Source: Lactuca virosa | Lineage: Eukaryota; Streptophyta; Magnoliopsida; Asterales; Asteraceae | DNA length: 64,000 nt | Assembly (NCBI GenBank): GCA_928212115.1 | Contig: CAKMRJ010004445.1 | Location: 84,261,643 to 84,325,642 of the forward strand | Reading direction: 5' to 3' | Shown here: positions 55,216-64,000 of the stretch, one piece after another | Numbering within the stretch: position 1 is the first letter of the stretch | How the letters are laid out: the number at the start of each line of letters is the position of its first letter | Notes under the pieces: generated by a model | The model's input: the letters and a program-made list of their open reading frames with translations, nothing else | Database searches by the model: none | Told to the model about the DNA's origin: nothing | Translations under genes and position numbers: made by a program

Positions 55216-55300
55216 TCATGATCAATCATGAGCAGTTGAAATACATATGGTTAAAATTATTTTTGCCCTAATGATTGCATGTGTTTCTTTTTAGATTAAA

Positions 55301-58072
55301 ATGGGAGATCTAGAATTTGCTAAAGTTCACAACTCAACTATTTTGCTTGAAGATCCTCCAGCAGCTCACAATGATCTAAAGTTCATTGTTGACGGTTTGA
55401 AGAAATGTTGTTTGGTCCATGCATTGACAACCAGCCCTGCAATTTATCAGAACCTGATCAAAGATTTCTGGAGAAGTGCAGTCGTGAAGAAGGATAACAA
55501 AGATGAAAAGTACATTGAAGCCACAATCCAAGGAAAGAAGGTTCAAGTTTCAGAGAGTATTATTCGGGAATCTCTCCAAATTGATGACAGATTAGAATAT
55601 TCTATGGAATCTAATGTGCATCAAACTCAGGATGTTCTAGACCATATGGGGTATGAGGGAACATTTCCTCCTACCATCAAGAAACTGCTTCCTCCCTGCT
55701 GGAAATATCTAGCTCATGTGTTTGTGAGCTGTATTTCTGGTAGGAGATCCGGTGCGAACGAAATCTCCTTGGCTAACATAGGAGCCATAACAGCTTTGGC
55801 CTCGGGAATTGAGTTTAACTTTTCGAAATTTATACTGCACGAACTGGTTCTGAATCTTGAAGGGAACAAGAGAGATAAGTTTTTGATGTACCCAAGATTT
55901 CTTCAGATCATCTTCAACATCATGCATTCTGAGCTGCAGAGAGGGAACGAGACTTTGGATCTTAAATCAGTTGGTCCAAGTGCATTCGGGTTAATGAAGT
56001 AGAAAAGAGGAGTAAAATTTGTTTTTGAAGGAAAATTCCCCTTAATCAAATTTGGAATTTTTGAAGAAAGTGATCAGTCAGACTCAGAAGATCAATCCAT
56101 TCCTACAGAGACTGAAGACATTGTGTTTTCAACCTCTGAACCAGAAATTGAGGAGGTTCATGATTCTCCTACAGCCACAGTGGCTGAGGAACATGATCGT
56201 CTACATCATAAGGAAGGTGAAACACAATCTGTTCACGAGGAAGGTGATGAAGATCTCTATGGAGATGTATAATTTTTGAAAGAGATAGACTTCACAGGGA
56301 TCAGTAATGATATCCTTACAAATACTGAGCTTGATCTTGATGATGAAGAATTTGGTCCTCTTCCAGGATTTGACAGCAACTGTTGTAATACAGTCAATGA
56401 AGTTGCTTCTTCAGCAACCAAGACTGGGGAAGAAAGTAATGTTCTCAAAATTTTGCTCTCCACATCCAAGCCTATGGAGGTTCCTTCAAGTCAAAAAGAT
56501 CTGAACTCAGAGATTCATCCCTCTGTTTCAACTATCTTAACATCTGCTCCGCTTGTTTCTGAATCATCTCAGCCCCAAACCTCCCAGTCCTCCATGGAAA
56601 GAAGTCAATCAAATACGAGTCTGGAGGTACCCATTGTGAGCAGTGCACCTCAAGTCTTCTCCACTGTCACTGCTACTATTTTCACTCCACCAATACAAAC
56701 TGATGAAGGCCCTAACACAATGTTTGAGACAGGCAGCTCATCCTCTATCCCAGAATATTCTCCTACCAGACCTTCAATGGATGAAGCTTCAATCAGACTG
56801 ACAAAGCACCTGACCCAACACAGTCCAACCTCTTTTTCTCGTGGCAAAGGAATATCTTTCAAAGAAGAGCATTCAGGTGATGACAAATCTTCTGTGTCAG
56901 AACTTCGAGAAGAGATTGGTGTTCTCCGACAGGAACTTATTGAGAAGACCATCCAAATGGATCAACTCACTTCTCACATTAAAGTGCTTAAAGCAAAGGA
57001 TGAAGAGAAGTCAAAGCAGATTAAGGATCTACAGACGAATCTTGGTTCTGTGACAGCTATCTACTTCAATTTGAAGAACGTTCTGTATGATGCATTTGGA
57101 GATAAAGTCAAAGCCCTATTTCAGCAGCCACACGGAATCGAGGATCCTCCCACGGCCCCCACACAGTCTGCCTCTGACGACCTTCCAGTTGATCCACCTG
57201 CTCCTAGAACAACTACAATTGTCAATCGTTTTAAAAAGGAACCTGAAGGCAGCAGAGCCCGAATCACAATCAAATAGGGAAAGAGGACTGTAACGGCTAT
57301 CAAAAGCGAAGGGTTACTATTCATGAAAAATTCAAATGAGAATCGCAAAGCCAAAGACCCTGTTCTAACATTGACTGATCTCAAGAAAAGAAAATTTGGT
57401 GATGAGTTCGGAGATAGATCGGGAATTCGAATGTGGGCCTTTGATCCGGAGTCAAATATGTGGGTTGTGAAACGAAACTCAGGAAATCCTGAGTTTTACA
57501 AGAGCATTCATGATTTTAACTCATGGACCAAAGTAGATCTTGCTGAATTATCAAGAGCCCCATTCCATAATCCCTCTGATAATCCTAGTGCTTGAAACTT
57601 CAAAAGATTTCTTGACAGACAGGTCAAGGAAAACTTTCCAAAAATGAAGACTGCAAGAGCCTTGTACCGAAAAGACAAAGATATTCTAGATCCTGAATCA
57701 GGCAAGCCTATGAAGATTATCCTCTGGCCTGCGACTAAACAGCAGAAGGAAATTCCTATTCCTCAACACTTCTGTGAGGGATATCTTGATAACATGGAAT
57801 TTTAGGCTTTCGACGATGAAACTGCCACTGCTGCAATAAAGTTCAAGGATAGAGAACAAGTCTTGAGGCTGATAAGTGCTAAAGATCTTCTTAGATTCAG
57901 GGAAAGGGATATCCGCACTCTGTCTCGACACCAGATTATATACAGAAAAGATGTGATGGAGGTGGCTGCTAAAGAGTTCACTGGAATGGTTGCCTCCATT
58001 ATAAATGGAAGACTGTGGATGGGTTCTATGGGAAGGTCCGATATGAAGCTGTATGAGAAGCCAACAGAGTGA
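55301..58072 (+). pseudogene. Copia D third ORF (924 codons), env-position protein of unknown function
   Basis: One frame runs from ATG 55301 to TGA 58072 with five in-frame stops (TAG 56000, TAA 56270, TAG 57275, TGA 57593, TAG 57803) and no frameshift. N-terminal about 230 residues: a compact domain (FAKVHNSTILLEDPPA, IYQNLIKDFWRSAVV, KFLMYPRFLQIIF). This resembles a domain I recall as widespread in Asteraceae retroelement proteins of unknown role. The middle is acidic and Ser/Thr-rich. A coiled coil lies at about residues 525-600 (ELREEIGVLRQELIEKTIQM). A C-terminal domain follows (MWAFDPESNMWVVKR, RFRERDIRTLSRHQIIYRKD). No signal peptide or clear membrane helix is seen, so a true envelope role is unproven. 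It sits where Sirevirus env-like ORFs sit. Confidence 0.75.
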
Positions 58073-58097
58073 AGATCAAAACTGTGCTAGCCTCAAA

Positions 58098-58110
58098 CCA
58101 AGGGGGAGAT
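58098..58110 (+). promoter_or_regulatory. Polypurine tract of copia D
   Basis: CCAAGGGGGAGAT immediately before the 3' LTR TGAAAGACTA. Confidence 0.85.
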
Positions 58111-58526
58111 TGAAAGACTATAATATTGTGGTTTGAGCTAGGCATTATTCCTATATAGATCTTGTTAGGGTGGCAGTGTATGTAGTGTAGTGGTGTCATT
58201 GTATAGACTTGGTGTGTGTGTGCAGCCTCACTCGTGTGTGCAGCTACACACGTGTGTGCGGCCGCACACGCTGTGTGCGGCCACACATGCGTGTACGGCT
58301 GCACACTTGTGTGCTGGTGAGGGTAGTATTTAAAGGGGGCTGTCATGTGTCAGATGTACTTTTTGATGAACAGTGATGTGTGTGTACTTTCAAGGTGTAC
58401 CTGACATTTATGAGCAATAGATGTGTGCATGCTTGATGTTATTTATCTTCTACTCCTTCTACACTCTATTTTGATTGCCATTTGCTTCATTGATTACTGA
58501 CTTGGATCTATAATTGGGGACTAACA
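58111..58526 (+). repeat. Copia D 3' LTR (416 bp)
   Basis: Same length as the 5' LTR, with about eight substitutions and no indels by eye. One substitution (GGCCACACATG) breaks the second palindrome. Ends GGACTAACA. Confidence 0.93.
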
Positions 58527-58531
58527 GTGTC
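58527..58531 (+). repeat. Target site duplication (right) of copia D: GTGTC
   Basis: Matches 45848-45852. Confidence 0.92.
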
Positions 58532-58597
58532 TAAATCTTGCATTATTACTTGAAATCATACTCTGATTAATTCATTACTCGATTCTTTAATTCATCA
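58532..58597 (+). repeat. Copia E 5' LTR, right part
   Basis: Continues the LTR split at 45852 and ends TTCATCA, two bases before the primer site. Confidence 0.75.
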
Positions 58598-58599
58598 AT

Positions 58600-58611
58600 T
58601 GGTATCAGAGC
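58600..58611 (+). promoter_or_regulatory. Primer binding site of copia E (tRNA-iMet type)
   Basis: TGGTATCAGAGC directly after the LTR end. Confidence 0.88.
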
Positions 58612-58851
58612 AGGAATCACTTCTGTGATCTGATTTTCATTCATTCAAAAAGTTTTTGAATCAACTTTTTTGTTCAAAAGTTTCCGCACTTTTTGATCGT
58701 GAAAAAGTTGTCTAGATCCCAGCCTGTGATTTGATTCTGCATTTGAATTGTTGAATCGAGTGTTCTTCTTATAATTCCAATCTGATTCAGCTAGTTTGTT
58801 TTCAAATCTTCAAATTTTCTTAAAATTTTCAAAGTTTTCTTCCGTACAACA

Positions 58852-61800
58852 ATGGCGAGCTTCAATCTCAATTCAATGACTTCGTTTTCTCATCTGTTAG
58901 GATCATCGACCAAAATTCCAATGCTAATTCCTGAATATTATGATCAGTGGGCTGATCGGATGCAGGATTATCTGAATGGTTTTGATGAAGAATTATGGAC
59001 ATGTATTACTGGTAGTGTCAATGTTCCAGTGAATGTTCAACCAATCGGGACTTCTTCTTCAAGTTCTGGAGTTGATAATCAAGGTGATCGTCTGAAGAAA
59101 TTGGAGAAAAGGTGTATGAGGGAATTGCGAGGTGCTTTACCTCCAGTTATGTACAATTACGTGAGGAGTTGTACAACAACAAAAGAGGTCTGGAACAATC
59201 TGAAAGATAAATTTCAAGGAAGTGAGAAGACGAAAATTAATTCAGTCAAACAGTGTTTGGTTGAGTTGAAAGATTTCAAACAGAAAGAAGGAGAAACAAT
59301 TGAAGTTTGCTATGATCGTCTGAACGAATTAATCTATCATTGCAATCGCTATGGTATTACCAGGACTTCAATGGAATTCAATCTCATCTTTGTAATGGGG
59401 CTTCGAAAAGAATAGAGAAGTGTGAGTATGATGGTGAAGAATCAACAAAGTTTTGATACATCAACTCTCAATGATTTGTACAATCAGTTGAAAACACACG
59501 AAATTGAGGTGAATGAAATTGCCGAGGAATCGAAGCTAAATTTGGGAGGTCCATTAGCTCTTGTGTCCAAGATTTCGGATAAAGAAGCTGAAAATGGTGA
59601 TTCTGAGGAAGAAGAAGGATTCATCATGAATTCGGATGATGAAGCAATAGCATTTTACTCAAATAATCGTGTTAAGAAATTTTTCAAAAAGCCGTTCAAT
59701 TCGAAGACTAAGCTTGCTGAAGTGAAAGGAAGTTCTATGAGTAAAAATGTTGCTGAGGAGAAAAAGAAAGTTGAGAAGCAAGATTCGAAAATAGCAGAAG
59801 GAAAAAGTGAGAAGAAGCTGAAAGGTGATGCTGGAATAGATTGTCATTATTGCAATGGTGCAAATCACCTTGCGAATGACTGTATGCTTCGAAAGAAGGA
59901 TGAGAGGAAGAAAAAGGTTAAGGATGAGGCGTATTATGCAGAGAAGCTGGAGATAGTTCGGGCTAATGCCAAGAATTTGTCTTTGGTTGCAAAGGGTGAG
60001 CATGAGGATGAAGATGGAACTTATCAAATCTGGTCATCCGGGTCAGACAATGAAGAAATGAGGAATCCAATGCATGGAGCGATGTATGCGAAAATGGAGG
60101 AGGACTCTGATGATGAGGAATGCAAAGTGAAAGGACGATGCTTCGTATCTAAAACGGCTGACAAATCTCCAATGACAACAAAGGTACGCAAAATTCTTGA
60201 ATCCTTTAATATTCCTACACATGCTTATGATTCTGAACTAATTTCTTTTGATGAGACGGTCACTTATTTTGATTCAATTGTTGTGTCTGCTAGCAAGAAG
60301 TCAAAAAGAGATTAGACTTGAAAATAAGCAAAATTGATTGTTTGGAATTGTAAATGACAAATGTTATGTGTGATAGGGATAGGTTATCAAGTGATGTTAA
60401 ACTTTTGTTAGCACAAAGAAACATCTATTGTAATGCTGCTAAATGCCTTTATAGCAAATTAACTGATTTACATCATTCATGTGAAATAAGTAAAGACCAA
60501 CATAGAAAACTACTACCTTTTCTAGCATTCGAAAGAGCCAAGGTAGATAATATTTCGTATGACTGTGAGCAAATAATAGCTGATTTTGACAAAGTTCCTG
60601 ATGATAGATATAAATATGGAATTGTCAAAATTGATGAATGTCTTGATGCGAATGAATTAGTTAACATAGTGAATGATACTTTAACTAAATCTGAACAAAT
60701 TCAAATTTTGAAAAAGACTGAGAATTCAACTTCTGATTCTCAATCTAATTTTGCTGATATTGAAGATAATTCTGATAATATTAGTGAAATTAGTGAACTA
60801 GAAGATGTTGATTGTTCTCAGTTGTCTATTTTTAATGTTGCATCATCATCTAAAGGGAAAGAAAAAGTTAAGGATATGATCGTTGAAAATGAAAATGATA
60901 TACCCTCAACTTCGAAAGTTTGTGATATGAACTCCGTGGATCTCAAAGACAGCCAAACTGATGATAGTGATGATGAAGAGGAACATAACATTTCGAAGGA
61001 AAAGAAATCTTCAAAGGAAGAAGAAACTCCTCGAATAGTGGTTGATCTAGTGTATGGAGATACACAAAAGTTCGAAAAATTAATGAATGAAAAAGCTGAA
61101 CATTATCTTGAAACGAATACAGTGGTTTATCCAAATTTCAAATGCACAGATGATGTCATTTTTCCAAATCAAGTTTTCGTAACTACTGGAAATGTTGAGA
61201 ATATCAAACCAGAATTAAAGAAGTTGGTTGAGGCTGATAATTCAAAAACAACTAAAGAAGGTTTTTTCGCAAATCAAAGCACAGTTGAAAACAACTTAAC
61301 AAAGAATTCGTATGTATTTCAACGTCAAAAACCACAAAGACAATGGGTTGAAAAATCAAAAATTGAAAAAGAGTTTTCAAAACAAGTTGTAAAGGAAAAT
61401 GAAAAGGTTGTCAAACTAAACTCTAAGGAATTTTAAGATCAAATTGACAAATTTTCGAAGGAACACAATATTTCGAAAAGACAAGCAAGAAAGAAAATAT
61501 TTTGGCAAAATGTTGAGTCTCAAAAGATGTCTGAATCACAATCAACTAAAAATGTTTTCAAAGCGAAAAATTCCTCTTTTTCAACAAAACCTCGACAGTC
61601 ATTTCATAAAAATCATTCAAGGTCTGAAGTGAATAAACAAACAAGGTTTTCAAAAGTTTCAGAAACTAATAACTCAAGAGCATTTTTAAATAAATCTAAT
61701 TCAAATCAAATTTTTTTTCAACGTCAACATTTTAAATCAACAGTTGATACATCATATGCTCAATCGTTTCTAACAAATCCAAAAGTTGATTTTGTTCCTC

Positions 61801-62270
61801 AAAAGCCAAAATTTTCTAATCATACAAAGAAAGAAACTATGAAAATGTCACGTGAAAAAGGAATGACTTCAAGGAAGAACATTGATCGTTGGCTTGAAGG
61901 CAAAGGAAAGGTGTATCAGTCGAATGCATTTTCAAAGGAGCAAATTCATGAAGCCTATGAAAAGTATGTGAATACTTCTTCGAACGGTAGTTCATCTTCT
62001 AAGGATTCGAACATATCATTCAAAGCTTGGAAACCAGTATTAAAAGCAAAGAATGTTCATTCACAAACTCAGAATTCGAAGGGTAATGTTAGTGAATATT
62101 CGAAACCATCAAAAACTTATGTTTCGATTCCTTTAAATGAAGAAGTAACCTTAATTAACAGTCTCAAAACCAAAGTTAGTGATTGGGTTAACAGTTTTTC
62201 ATTACATTCGAAATTGAAATCTAATTTCCAAGGACCCAAAAAGCCTTGGGTACCTAAAATTTTCCACTGA
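58852..62270 (+). pseudogene. Copia E Gag, about 1140 codons, with stops and one frameshift
   Basis: Starts MASFNLNSMTSFSHLLGSST at the first ATG after the leader. Residues about 20-190 are the copia gag domain (YYDQWADRMQDYL, EVWNNLKDKFQGSE, VCYDRLNELIYHC). A CCHC knuckle, CHYCNGANHLANDC, is at about 59839-59880. A long acidic and coiled-coil region (60354-61436) and a basic Ser/Asn-rich tail ending in PWVPK follow. Lesions: TAG 59413-59415, a frame change near 60300, TAA 60351-60353, TAA 61434-61436. The final TGA 62268-62270 lies exactly at the gag-pol boundary and in frame with pol, so it may be a regulated stop rather than damage. Confidence 0.8.
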
Positions 62271-64000
62271 TTGCAGGTACTGTGTGACGAGAAATATGAT
62301 AACAAATGGTACATTGATAGTGGTTGCTCTCGTCACATGACTGGGAAGAAGGAGAATTTACGAGATTTTCGAAGTCTCAAAAATGATGGAGTAGTAAAAT
62401 TTGGGAACAATCAAAAATGTCAAGTCAAAGGATATGGGAAGATCACGAATGGACAATTCGCAGTGAATCGTGTTGCATATGTTGAAGGTCTTCAACATAA
62501 CTTGATTAGTGTTTCTCAACTTGTTGTGGGCACTGGCAATCAAGTTCTCTTTAACGAAGAAGGAAGTGTTATTTCGAATGTTAACACAAAAGAAGTGTTA
62601 CTGAAGTCCAAAAGGAAAGGTGACATGTTCACTCTGGACATCAATCCGATAGTAGGGAAACCTGCTATATGTCTTCTTTCGAAAGCAACAGCAGACTTAA
62701 GTTGGCTATGGCATCGCAGACTTTCTCATCTCAATTTTCGAAACATCAATAAACTGGTGGTACAAGATTTGGTAAGAGGTTTACATGTCCTTAAATTTGA
62801 CAATGATTCTTTATGTGCAGCTTGTGAAGTTGGCAAGCAACATAAACAAGGTCATCCAATTACAATAGATTCGAAAATTATCGCACCTCTGGAGCTGTTA
62901 CATATTGATTTGTGTGGTCCTTCGACTGTTTCAACTCTCAACAAGAAACGGTACATTTTAGTTATTGTTCATGATTTTTCCAGATTTACGTGGGTTTATT
63001 TTCTCAGGCTTAAATCCGAAGATGCACAAATCATGATTGATTTTATTAAAAAGATGGAAACAACATTGAAGAAGCTTGTTCGAAAAATTAAGAGTGATCA
63101 TGGAACAGAATTTAAGAACAATGTTCTTGATTCATTTTTGGTGGACAAAGGGATTTCGCATAATTTTTCATCTCCATACACACCACAACAAAATGGTGTT
63201 GTAGAACGAAGAAATAGGTCTCTATGCGAAGCGACAAGGACTATGTTGGCATATGCGAATCTTCCACAATACCTTTGGGCTGAAGCTGTGTCTACTGCAT
63301 GTTTTACACAAAATAGATCATTGATTCATCCTCGTTTTAACATTACTCCATATGAAATTCTTAACAATCGAAAACCTAACGACAAATTTTTTCATGTTTT
63401 CGGATGCAGGTGCTTTATTATGAATCTCAAGGATCATCTTACGAAATTTCAAGCAAAGGCAGATGAAGGGATTTTCTTGGGATATTCACATAATTCAGTC
63501 GCATATCGTGTGTTGAATAAAAGAACATGGAAAGTTGAAGAAACTTTTAATCTTACATTTGATGATTACTACATTAAACAAACAACATCACAGTTTGAAA
63601 ATAATCATATTCTTAAAGAAAAACAAGATGAATCTGAATCCTCACAAACCTTTGATACTGAATATGATTTAATTTTTGGAATTTCAGATCATGCTGTTGA
63701 TGCTGAAATAAATGCCAATGATAATAATATCTCAGAACTAACAAAGCTTACTGAAGATTCAACATCAAATTCTCCTGAGATAGGCGAAAGTATGCAAAAT
63801 AATCCGGTGGAGGGGGAGCACTTGGATTCGAATACATTAGATGGTGAAGAGCAGTCTTTCGAGGGGGAGAAAGAACAATTGAATGATGATGTTGAGGGGG
63901 AGCATGATGTTGAGGGGGAGCATAATGTTGAGGGGGAGCATTTAGAGAATATTGGAAATACTAATGATCTTGATGATGTTTGTTCGATAGCAGATTCAGA
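62271..64000 (+). CDS. Copia E Pol, N-terminal part (protease, integrase), open to window end
   Basis: About 576 codons without a stop. Protease YIDSGCSRHMTG begins near 62310. Zinc-binding pre-integrase region: HRRLSH near 62714 and CAACEVGKQHK near 62816. Integrase core residues: D in HIDLCGP (near 62905), D in SDHGTEF (near 63097) and E in QQNGVVERR (near 63190), followed by YLWAEA. A Glu-rich linker has repeated EGEH units (63809-63945). RT should follow outside the window. All catalytic residues visible are intact. Translation would need passage through the TGA at 62268 or a separate start; the first in-frame Met is in the protease motif. Confidence 0.88.
   Translation, partial: MQVLCDEKYDNKWYIDSGCSRHMTGKKENLRDFRSLKNDGVVKFGNNQKCQVKGYGKITNGQFAVNRVAYVEGLQHNLISVSQLVVGTGNQVLFNEEGSVISNVNTKEVLLKSKRKGDMFTLDINPIVGKPAICLLSKATADLSWLWHRRLSHLNFRNINKLVVQDLVRGLHVLKFDNDSLCAACEVGKQHKQGHPITIDSKIIAPLELLHIDLCGPSTVSTLNKKRYILVIVHDFSRFTWVYFLRLKSEDAQIMIDFIKKMETTLKKLVRKIKSDHGTEFKNNVLDSFLVDKGISHNFSSPYTPQQNGVVERRNRSLCEATRTMLAYANLPQYLWAEAVSTACFTQNRSLIHPRFNITPYEILNNRKPNDKFFHVFGCRCFIMNLKDHLTKFQAKADEGIFLGYSHNSVAYRVLNKRTWKVEETFNLTFDDYYIKQTTSQFENNHILKEKQDESESSQTFDTEYDLIFGISDHAVDAEINANDNNISELTKLTEDSTSNSPEIGESMQNNPVEGEHLDSNTLDGEEQSFEGEKEQLNDDVEGEHDVEGEHNVEGEHLENIGNTNDLDDVCSIADS
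63809..63938 (+). repeat. Five GAGGGGGAG purine tracts in the copia E integrase-RT linker
   Basis: GAGGGGGAG at about 63810, 63861, 63894, 63912 and 63930. The last three form an 18-bp in-frame tandem repeat encoding VEGEHD/N. The core equals the usual plus-strand polypurine primer of copia elements. Confidence 0.75.

Larger units (their letters stand above)
53180..55300 (+). other. Non-coding gap between pol and third ORF of copia D
   Basis: No conserved frame. Contents in order: a 77-bp tandem repeat (53264-53470); about 1 kb of unique sequence; a T-rich stretch; a run of 16 G at about 54739-54754; a TATA dinucleotide run at 54775-54787; CT repeats near 54857; and a cluster of GTGTGCGGC/GCCGCACAC motifs at 54995-55210 just upstream of the third ORF. 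The LTR palindrome motifs and a TATA-like run here could act as an internal promoter, which is speculative. Confidence 0.6.
45853..58526 (+). mobile_element. Copia element D, full length (12.67 kb), Sirevirus-like, with third ORF
   Basis: Two 416-bp LTRs lie inside GTGTC duplications, with an iMet primer site, a 990-aa gag, pol in copia order (PR, IN, RT, RH), a 2.1-kb non-coding gap, a 924-codon third frame and a polypurine tract. The LTRs differ at about eight positions (about 2%), so insertion is fairly recent. Large size, long gag and a post-pol ORF are Sirevirus traits, although 416-bp LTRs are short for that genus. Pol and the third ORF carry stops, so this copy is probably not autonomous. 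Confidence 0.93.
58598..64000 (+). mobile_element. Copia element E, internal region, runs off the window
   Basis: Primer site, leader, long gag and pol (protease, integrase) in copia order. The LTR is split by D. The 3' half (RT, RNase H, 3' LTR) lies outside the window. It is itself inserted in gypsy F; the five bases before it are TCTAA (45591-45595), which should recur at its far end. Confidence 0.88.

Noticed and set aside
58026..58346. Minus-strand frame with HTCVAAHTSEAAHTHQ-like repeats, also at 45774-46088
   Set aside because: Arises from the palindromic GTGTGCGG repeats of the copia D LTR on the opposite strand.

Overview
This is a plant nuclear DNA window, about 85% transposable elements. 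The organism is inferred, not proven: initiator-Met primer sites, chromovirus-type Ty3/gypsy and Sirevirus-like Ty1/copia elements, a CC-NBS-LRR gene, and LTR motifs such as ACTCGACGAGT (which I associate with lettuce repeats) suggest an Asteraceae genome, probably Lactuca or a close relative. No complete, undamaged host gene is visible.

Layout. 1-1312: AT-rich DNA and an LTR fragment. 1313-16673: a decayed gypsy element (A) whose 3' LTR is split by a second gypsy element (B, 6749-15031, TSD TTATA) and is followed directly by another partial copy of the same LTR. 16674-18545: the 3' end of a minus-strand copia element. 18.6-29.5 kb: the only gene-related island. It holds a RecQ-helicase fragment, a MITE, one exon of ribosomal protein eL14, a broken CC-NBS-LRR resistance gene on the minus strand, degenerate tandem repeats, a DUF1985-like coding remnant and a hAT-type non-autonomous element. 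29.5-42.4 kb: gypsy LTR pieces and a roughly 6.05-kb tandem duplication (30368-36422 and 36423-42433) made of LTR, leader, gag, copia-LTR and reversed gypsy-LTR blocks. 41.2-64 kb: a nest. A copia LTR was hit by minus-strand gypsy F, F was hit by copia E, and E's 5' LTR was hit by copia D (45853-58526, TSD GTGTC, identical-length 416-bp LTRs about 2% diverged). E runs off the right edge with an open pol frame.

The most notable signals are: a copia element (D) with a 990-aa two-knuckle gag and a third, pol-independent reading frame of 924 codons; a candidate 69-bp intron exactly between gag and protease in gypsy A, whose retention would give gag only; short palindromes repeated inside LTRs, including one exact 16-bp palindrome shared by a gypsy LTR and a copia LTR; an inverted telo-box just upstream of a TATA-like box in several gypsy LTRs; and a tandem duplication whose middle is far less diverged than its ends, as if gene conversion had acted.

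The elements do not work together as a pathway. The window records successive insertions, deletions with short homologies, duplication, and C-to-T decay. Most reading frames are damaged. Exceptions are gag of D, two small ORFs of B, and the visible part of pol of E.
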